Below, in pieces: positions 58,600-64,000 of a stretch of DNA of 64,000 nucleotides (within the stretch, counting starts at the first letter, position 1; every line of letters starts with the position of its first letter). Origin of the DNA: DAOUJI01 sp034422875 (GTDB taxonomy: Bacteria; Chloroflexota; Dehalococcoidia; Lucifugimonadales; JAGWBF01); NCBI GenBank assembly GCA_034422875.1, contig DAOUJI010000107.1, positions 1 through 64,000 on the forward strand, given 5' to 3'. Below the pieces are notes generated by a model. It worked only from the letters and a program-made list of their open reading frames with translations, made no database searches and was not told where the DNA came from. The position numbers were made by a program, and so were the translations under genes.

Positions 58600-59292
58600 C
58601 TACAACAGGTCGTTCAATTCAGGAAGCGATGCGATGCGGGGCACGTCCGTGACCTCGTCATGCCAGCCGTCCCTGTCCAGCAACACAGCGCCGATTCCCG
58701 CGGCTATTGCGCCCTGAATGTCCGACTGGTACTGGTCCCCCACGTGAAGGGCCTCGGAAGCAGCGACTCCCGCCTTATCCAAGGCCTCCTGGAAAATGGG
58801 AGGATGCGGTTTCGCGAGAGCTTCCTTTTCTGACGAGACTGAAAAGCTGACATACGTGTCCAGGCCCAACTGCGTCAAGGTCTCTTCAACGTTTCGCAGG
58901 TTGGATATCACTCCGATGGTCAAGCCGCGGCGTTTGATGGCCTCAAAGGCAGGAATCACGTCATCGTACAGAACGAATTCTTTGGGCACGCCAATGGCCA
59001 GATTCCATATCTGGGAAGCCAGGCAGGGTGAGACCTCCACACCGGCTCCGGCGAGAAGGATGCGCTCGTATTCGATAAAAAACCGGTCCCTCTCTTCACT
59101 GGTCCTGTCGCTGATGTGCTTGACGCTGTTTTCCTTGTTCATGTATTCGTCGGCGTACATGTAGCCGCGGCGTATGTTCTCTTTAGGGATGTTGATGCCC
59201 AACTCCCTGCTCGAAGCCTGCTGGATTTCTTCCAAAGGCGGAAAGAAGTGGACCAACGTGTTGTAGAAATCGAAGAATACTGCGCGAACCAT
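58600..59292 (-). CDS. HAD-superfamily hydrolase
   Basis: A 230-residue HAD hydrolase. FFDFYNTLVHF is motif I with the nucleophile Asp, VISNLRNVEETL motif II, a Lys-bearing KPHPPIF motif III, and HVGDQYQSDIQGAIAAG motif IV. Start ATG 59292 is preferred to a slightly longer frame. Phosphatase or dehalogenase activity is possible; the substrate is unknown. Confidence 0.88.
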   Translation of the reverse strand: MVRAVFFDFYNTLVHFFPPLEEIQQASSRELGINIPKENIRRGYMYADEYMNKENSVKHISDRTSEERDRFFIEYERILLAGAGVEVSPCLASQIWNLAIGVPKEFVLYDDVIPAFEAIKRRGLTIGVISNLRNVEETLTQLGLDTYVSFSVSSEKEALAKPHPPIFQEALDKAGVAASEALHVGDQYQSDIQGAIAAGIGAVLLDRDGWHDEVTDVPRIASLPELNDLL

Positions 59293-59441
59293 TAGCGATT
59301 CCGGCTCCAACGGCCTGGCTGCAAAAGCCTCCTTGAGGCTCAGACCCCTGTCAGGCAGCCAATTGTATCATAGGGCCTACCCATTGTGAATCATTTTACA
59401 ATCCGCACACCGCTGCGGGCGGAGAGACAAAAGACCCATGA

Positions 59442-59447
59442 TATAAT
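59442..59447 (+). promoter_or_regulatory. Candidate -10 box for proB
   Basis: TATAAT about 50 bases before the preferred proB start; no good -35 was identified. Confidence 0.35.
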
Positions 59448-59497
59448 TTAACCCTGTGTCTCTGCCGTTGTACAACTCTCAAGGAGGCCCGCATACT

Positions 59498-60727
59498 ATG
59501 GGCGCCCGCCAACGCCCGGCTTCCTCCACCCCTCGGAATCACGACCTCGACACCGAACACACAGGCCTCGTCTCGACCGGCCAAGAGGCGGACATCGAGC
59601 AGGCATTTCTTTATCCCCGCATCGTGGTAAAGGCGGGCACCGGCATCCTGACAGGGCCGGAACACCAGCTGGACATTGGGGCGATGGAGCGGCTTGTCGA
59701 TCAGTTGGCCGTACTCCATAACGCGGGCTCTGAGGTCCTGCTGGTCACGTCGGGCGCCGTCGCCGCAGGCAGACACGCTCTCAACCGAGGCGAGGAGCGG
59801 AGAGACATACCCTTCAGACAGGCCCTTGCAGCGGTTGGGCAAAGCAGGTTGATGGAGGTGTACCAGCGGCTGTTCGATCAGCACGACATGGTTGTCGCCC
59901 AGGTCCTCCTTACCTGGAACGACTTGGCCAACAGGCAGGGGTACCTAAACGTCAGGAACACCGCCCTGGCCCTGCTGGAGGCCGGTGTGACGCCCATCTT
60001 CAACGAAAACGACGTAGTTGCCCCAGACGAGATTGGAGAAGTGTTCGGCGACAACGATCGCCTGTCAGCCCTGATTACCAGCCTGGTGGACGCCGACCTC
60101 CTCATCATCCTGACCGACATTGACGGACTTTACACCGCAGACCCGCGAACGGACCCCGAAGCCCAGCTTATCGAACGGGTGGAAAAAGTGGACGACACCG
60201 TCGTGGCGCTGGCAGGTTTCCACAGGAACACATACGCCAGGGGCGGCATGCCCACCAAGCTGGACGCCGCCAAGCTGGTGACCTCAGCCGGCATACCAAC
60301 TGTAATATGCAACGGACGTACGCAGGACCCTGTTGTGCGAATCGCCCGGGGAGAGGGACTGGGCACCTACTTTGCGCCTACCGCGAACCGGGTGGAGAGC
60401 AGAAAGCGCTGGATGCTCAGCGCATTGGCCAACAAGGGCGAAATCGTAGTGGACGCCGGGGCGGCTTCAGCTCTACGAGAGCAAAGCAGAAGCCTGCTCC
60501 CCGCCGGCGTTAGCGGAGTACAGGGAAACTTCCAGCGGGGCGACACTGTATACATCGTCACGCCACCCGAAGCGCCAGGACCCTCCAGGGTCGCCTGTGG
60601 AATAGCCAATTACGGATCGGCGGACGTGGAGAGAATTAAGGGCATCCGGTCGGACCGGATTCAGGAAGTCCTGGGCTACCACTACGGCCAGGAAGTGGTA
60701 CACAGAAACAATTTGGTCATCCTGTAA
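59498..60727 (+). CDS. proB: Glutamate 5-kinase
   Basis: A kinase of about 409 residues catalysing the first step of proline synthesis. The amino-acid kinase core is visible: IVVKAGTGILTG, LLVTSGAVAAGRHAL, PIFNENDVVAPDEI and ILTDIDGLYTADPR. The C-terminal PUA domain (VDAGAASALREQSRSLLPAG, RGIANYGSADVERIKG-like) is present. ATG 59498 follows AAGGAGG at a longish distance; GTG 59456 is an alternative. proA follows after the HEPN gene. Confidence 0.93.
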   Translation: MGARQRPASSTPRNHDLDTEHTGLVSTGQEADIEQAFLYPRIVVKAGTGILTGPEHQLDIGAMERLVDQLAVLHNAGSEVLLVTSGAVAAGRHALNRGEERRDIPFRQALAAVGQSRLMEVYQRLFDQHDMVVAQVLLTWNDLANRQGYLNVRNTALALLEAGVTPIFNENDVVAPDEIGEVFGDNDRLSALITSLVDADLLIILTDIDGLYTADPRTDPEAQLIERVEKVDDTVVALAGFHRNTYARGGMPTKLDAAKLVTSAGIPTVICNGRTQDPVVRIARGEGLGTYFAPTANRVESRKRWMLSALANKGEIVVDAGAASALREQSRSLLPAGVSGVQGNFQRGDTVYIVTPPEAPGPSRVACGIANYGSADVERIKGIRSDRIQEVLGYHYGQEVVHRNNLVIL

Positions 60728-60753
60728 CCGGCTAGATTAGCAAGGGGCCTGGC

Positions 60754-61125
60754 TCAGCTCCTCTGACCGTTGACGTTCTCCAGATCGAGCAGCCGCTCTA
60801 CGAACTGACGCACAACCGGACGGTCGACGTCGATCTCAAACTGCTCCATAACTCCGTGGTAGAAGTTGATATGAAACTTCTCGGCTGCGATGAACCTATC
60901 TAGTATAGACTGGTCATTGTATTCAACAGCCAGCTTGCCGACGGCCTCCTTCAAGGCGCGATGGCTTCCTGCATTCCAACCCCGGCGTATCGCCGCCGCC
61001 ATCACAGCATGAGAAGCGGCTCCCCATAGTTTTTCTGATCCCTGGAGCTCGTCACCAGCGTCGAATTCCCGCTCCGCCGCATCCAGGAAGTCCTTGGCCG
61101 TCTGTACGTGATCTTCAACCAACAT
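60754..61125 (-). CDS. PaREP1/HEPN-like protein
   Basis: A 123-residue all-helical protein with VEDHVQTAKDFLDAAEREFD, KLWGAASHAVMAAAIRRGW, and FIAAEKFHINFYHGVMEQFE. These match PaREP1/HEPN small proteins, often toxins or RNA-binding components. No partner nucleotidyltransferase is adjacent. It is on the opposite strand, dividing the proB-proA pair. Confidence 0.7.
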   Translation of the reverse strand: MLVEDHVQTAKDFLDAAEREFDAGDELQGSEKLWGAASHAVMAAAIRRGWNAGSHRALKEAVGKLAVEYNDQSILDRFIAAEKFHINFYHGVMEQFEIDVDRPVVRQFVERLLDLENVNGQRS

Positions 61126-61261
61126 TCACTGACCCAGTTTGGCCTTATTCAATATGGCCTGCAATCTGTTATCATTCTATCATAACGACTCAATGTCGCC
61201 ATGACAGGCTGACAGAGCCGCTCGTGGCGACCGACGCATACAACTTTACAGAGGCAGTCCA

Positions 61262-62533
61262 ATGACTGTGACCACAGAGACGCTAGTCGATAAGGGAAAA
61301 GCAGCCAAGGCAGCCGGCCGCATTCTGGCGAGAGCATCCTCAGAAACGAAAAACGCGTTGCTCCTCAAGACCGCCGACCTGCTCATCGACCGCCAGGAAA
61401 CCATCATATCGGCCAACCAGCAGGACTACGCCGAGGCCCAGCCTCACCTCTCCGATTCGATGCTGGACCGTCTGATGCTCAACTCACAGCGCATCGAAGG
61501 GATGGCTCGGGACGTGAGGAACGTAGCCTCACTCCCCGACCCCGTAGGCGAGGTCTTTGACATGCGCACCCTTCCCAATGGACTCATGGCGGGCAGAAAA
61601 CGGGTCCCGTTGGGAGTCGTGGGCTCCATCTACGAAAGCCGCCCCAACGTGACCATCGACATATCGGCCCTGTGCCTGAAGTCGGGCAACGCCTGCATAC
61701 TCAGGGGCGGGAAGGAAGCCATCCAGACCAATTCCATTCTGGCCGGAATAGTCAGGGACTCTTTGGTTCAGGTCGACTTACCCGCGGACTGCATGCAGTT
61801 CATTGACGACCCGGACCGGGCTCTGGCCAACGGGCTGTTGAAGATGAAGGAATATATCGACTTGTTCGTTCCCAGAGGCGGGCCTGACCTGATTCGGTTC
61901 GTGGCCCAGGAAGCCGCAATGCCTGTGGTAGCCGGGGGCGTTGGCGTGTGCCACACATACGTAGACGGCACGGCAGACCTGGAAAAGGCCGTGGACATTG
62001 CGTTCAACGCCAAAGTCCAACGCCCCACCGTATGCAACGCTCTCGACTCATTGCTCGTCCACTCTTCGACGGCCCCGGACTACTTGCCGCGCATAGCACG
62101 GGAATGGGCCAAGGCCGGAGTCGAGATACACGGAGACGGGCGGACCATGAGCATCCTGGGAGCCGAGCCGGACCTGAACCTTTTGCCGGCCCAAGAGGAA
62201 GACTGGGGCCGCGAGTTCCTGTCGCTTACCGCGGCGGTGAAAGTAGTGGACTCCCTCGACGAAGCCCTGGAACACATCCAGACCTACGGCTCCGGCCATT
62301 CTGAGGCCATCGTCTCCGAAGACTATTCAGCAACCTCCAGGTTCTTGGACGAAGTGGACGCCGCGGCGGTCTATGTCAACGCCAGCACCCGCTTCACAGA
62401 CGGGTCAGCGTTGGGCCTCGGCGCGGAGGTTGGAATAAGCACCCAGAAATTCCATGCCCGCGGCCCCCTCGGACTAAGGGAGATGACCTCCTACAAATGG
62501 ATAATTACTGGGAACGGCCAGGTGCGTTCCTAG
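61262..62533 (+). CDS. proA: Gamma-glutamyl phosphate reductase
   Basis: A 423-residue aldehyde-dehydrogenase-like enzyme, the second step of proline synthesis. SIYESRPNVTIDISALCLKSGN, VQRPTVCNALDSLLVHSST (active Cys) and NASTRFTDGSALGLGAEVGIST are as in ProA. It is complete. Its own start has AGAGGCAG upstream. Confidence 0.95.
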   Translation: MTVTTETLVDKGKAAKAAGRILARASSETKNALLLKTADLLIDRQETIISANQQDYAEAQPHLSDSMLDRLMLNSQRIEGMARDVRNVASLPDPVGEVFDMRTLPNGLMAGRKRVPLGVVGSIYESRPNVTIDISALCLKSGNACILRGGKEAIQTNSILAGIVRDSLVQVDLPADCMQFIDDPDRALANGLLKMKEYIDLFVPRGGPDLIRFVAQEAAMPVVAGGVGVCHTYVDGTADLEKAVDIAFNAKVQRPTVCNALDSLLVHSSTAPDYLPRIAREWAKAGVEIHGDGRTMSILGAEPDLNLLPAQEEDWGREFLSLTAAVKVVDSLDEALEHIQTYGSGHSEAIVSEDYSATSRFLDEVDAAAVYVNASTRFTDGSALGLGAEVGISTQKFHARGPLGLREMTSYKWIITGNGQVRS

Positions 62534-62565
62534 CCGGAAGCCTTTCGAATTTACTGAGGTATGTG

Positions 62566-62895
62566 ATGGCCGACTACTACTTTGAGCGCGATTGCAGGAC
62601 TCCCAACTCCGAGGCCTACGACATCCTGTCCGGCGGCCAGTCCGTAGGAAGGATAGACTTGCACTATACGACCAGCGTGGTCCACGCCACCCTCTGCGTT
62701 CTGGAGAGCTTCACTCAAGAGGACATTCAGGAGCTAATCGACGACATTGACGACGACCTGATCGACGTAGTCGGAGTGCACCGGGAGGAGTTCATAGTCC
62801 ACGTCTACCAGGGTCGGGAGACGGGAGTCTTCAGCGACAGTGACTTTGGCGAAGCCGGGAGCAACGCGGTAAACGGCGGCCCGGCAGAAAACTAG
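62566..62895 (+). CDS. Hypothetical protein
   Basis: A 109-residue acidic soluble protein starting MADYYFERDCRTPNSEAYDI; the middle (ILSGGQSVGRIDLHYTTSVV) and DIQELIDDIDDDLIDVVGVH are Asp/Ile-rich. No family. It follows proA by 32 bases, so it may be co-transcribed. Confidence 0.65.
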   Translation: MADYYFERDCRTPNSEAYDILSGGQSVGRIDLHYTTSVVHATLCVLESFTQEDIQELIDDIDDDLIDVVGVHREEFIVHVYQGRETGVFSDSDFGEAGSNAVNGGPAEN

Positions 62896-62906
62896 CTGGG
62901 CGGGGG

Positions 62907-63851
62907 TTACTTCCTGGAGACGGCGGCTCTCGCGGCTTGGGCTATGCCGGCGGCTGTCAAGCCGTGCTTTTCGAGAAGCTGGTCCGGCTTGCCCGACTCG
63001 GCATACTTCTCCAACCCCACCATCTCTATGGGAACTGGTTTGTTGCGTCCCAGGGTTCCCGCCACTATGCTCCCCAACCCGCCATAGAGGTAGTGCTCCT
63101 CTACGGTAACTACGGCGCCGGTTTCGGACGCAGCCTTAATCAAGGTCTCCTCGTCCACCGGCTTCAGGGTAGCCATGTTCACGACCCGGCAACTGATTCC
63201 CTCGCCTGCCAGAGACTCCGACGCCTCGATTACCAGGTGGAGGACCGCTCCTGTGGACACAATGGTCACGTCGGTCCCCTCTCTAATCGTCTCGGCCTTC
63301 CCGATGGTGAAGTCGAACCCCTCGGGATGCAATATCGGGGTGGCAGCCCGGTATAGCCTGATATACACGGGGCCCTTCATGCTGGCCGCCGCCTTGACCG
63401 CAGCAACTGTCTCGGGAGCGTCCGACGGTGTGAGCACCGTCATTCCTGGAAGAGAGCACATCAAGGCAAGGTCCTCAATGCTGTGGGCCGAGGCTCCGTC
63501 CTCGCCCGTAATGATTCCCGAATGGGTGCAGACTATCTTGACGTTAAGGTGGGGCTGGGCGATTCCCACCCTTATCTGGTCGAAGGGACGCCCAGTCCCG
63601 AACACGGCGAATGTGCTTACGAAGGGAGTCTTTCCGGAGGAAGCCAGCCCCGCAGCCACGCTCATCATGTTCTGCTCGGCAGGGCCGAAGTCGAAGAACC
63701 GCTCAGGGTAGGCGTCTCTGAACAGGTGGACGAAGGTGGACACGTTCAGGTCGCCGCCGAGAACGACTATGTTTTCGTCGGTGGCCCCCATGTCCAAGAG
63801 CGTCCTGCCGTAGGCTTCTCTAGTGGACGCAGTTGGGGCAGTTGTCGCCAT
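62907..63851 (-). CDS. Transketolase, C-terminal subunit
   Basis: A 314-residue subunit holding the pyrimidine-binding and C-terminal domains. STREAYGRTLLDMGATDENIVVLGGD and FDFGPAEQNMMSVAAGLASSG (catalytic Glu) and CTHSGIITGEDGASAHSIED are typical. In many Chloroflexota and archaea transketolase is split, with the N-terminal half encoded next to it, as here. Confidence 0.93.
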   Translation of the reverse strand: MATTAPTASTREAYGRTLLDMGATDENIVVLGGDLNVSTFVHLFRDAYPERFFDFGPAEQNMMSVAAGLASSGKTPFVSTFAVFGTGRPFDQIRVGIAQPHLNVKIVCTHSGIITGEDGASAHSIEDLALMCSLPGMTVLTPSDAPETVAAVKAAASMKGPVYIRLYRAATPILHPEGFDFTIGKAETIREGTDVTIVSTGAVLHLVIEASESLAGEGISCRVVNMATLKPVDEETLIKAASETGAVVTVEEHYLYGGLGSIVAGTLGRNKPVPIEMVGLEKYAESGKPDQLLEKHGLTAAGIAQAARAAVSRK

Positions 63852-63865
63852 CCCTACCCCTCCCT

Positions 63866-64000
63866 CTACGCCAACTCTGCCATGGCCAAAGCGTACTCGT
63901 CCTTGTTGGGCGCCTTGCCGTGGAAGTCGGGGTTGTTCTCCATAAAACTGACGCCCTTCCCCTTCACGGTATGGGCGATAATCATCGTAGGCCGGCCTTT
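63866..64000 (-). CDS. Transketolase, N-terminal subunit (partial, 3' end only)
   Basis: The frame is open at the right edge and reads KGRPTMIIAHTVKGKGVSFM, then ENNPDFHGKAPNKDEYALAMAELA and a stop at 63868-63866. The AHTVKGKGVSFME and HG motifs are the end of the thiamine-diphosphate-binding half. It is immediately upstream of the C-terminal subunit gene, 14 bases from its start. Confidence 0.9.
   Translation of the reverse strand, partial: KGRPTMIIAHTVKGKGVSFMENNPDFHGKAPNKDEYALAMAELA

Overview
The window looks like a stretch of chromosome from a GC-rich bacterium, most plausibly a member of the Chloroflexota (Dehalococcoidia or SAR202-like). This is inferred from gene content: several flavin/F420-type LLM oxidoreductases, paired CaiB/BaiF CoA-transferases, tandem FmdB zinc-ribbon proteins, a complete futalosine (MqnA/C/D/E) menaquinone cluster, a bacterial translin homologue and abundant short GC-rich dispersed palindromes. 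No rRNA or tRNA gene was recognised. The sequence is core chromosome interrupted by small accessory modules.

Layout. 1-7.6 kb: an LLM oxidoreductase cut by the window edge, an amidohydrolase, a small unknown gene, two consecutive higBA toxin-antitoxin modules, a CinA-like/nucleotidyltransferase fusion, a flavin reductase and a doc-type toxin-antitoxin pair. 7.6-10.2 kb: a two-gene CaiB/BaiF CoA-transferase. 10.4-12.4 kb: a GIY-YIG protein and selD, which itself carries an in-frame UGA selenocysteine codon. 12.4-22.9 kb: a long leftward block (PIN-like/DUF433 pair, translin, thiE, two FmdB proteins, prfB with its programmed frameshift, endonuclease V, Nudix, recJ, fabF, a radical SAM protein with a repetitive tail). 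23-29 kb: a frameshifted small gene, yraN-rnhB-mnmA, cupin, VOC, two LLM oxidoreductases and a DCC-family gene. 29.1-31.4 kb: a restriction-modification island. 31.5-35.4 kb: ribBA-ribE-ribD and dcd. 35.5-40.2 kb: a SIMPL lipoprotein, anti-sigma factor, ECF sigma factor and VWA lipoprotein. 40.4-45.8 kb: mqnE-mqnA-mqnC and mqnD, with a small coiled-coil gene and a Gfo/Idh/MocA gene between. 46-49.8 kb: metF-like, cinA/pncC, DUF1385, rpmE, rpmA, rplU. 49.85-51.7 kb: an IS1-type element and two small accessory genes. 51.9-64 kb: rsmG, a LPG-synthase-like membrane protein, an Excalibur lipoprotein, mfd, a HAD hydrolase, proB-HEPN-proA and a split transketolase, the last subunit cut by the right edge.

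The most notable structural observation is a repeated architecture of accessory DNA. In three places a small cargo is bracketed by direct repeats of the 3' end, including or adjoining the stop codon, of the neighbouring resident gene. The cargoes are two higBA modules next to the CinA/NMNAT-like gene, a restriction-modification system next to the DCC gene, and a small coiled-coil membrane protein next to the Gfo/Idh gene. The extra copy is a promoterless gene-tail fossil in the same orientation as the resident gene, about 84-95% identical by eye, and no integrase or transposase is visible in any cargo. At the higBA locus the tail appears three times with a spacing of about 781-784 bases, as if the same gene end had been used repeatedly. 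This could reflect an undescribed 3'-end-targeting insertion process, or homology-facilitated illegitimate recombination. A further accessory gene (GIY-YIG) is bracketed by a shorter direct repeat upstream of selD.

Assignments are by recognition of motifs and family resemblance only; no database search was run.
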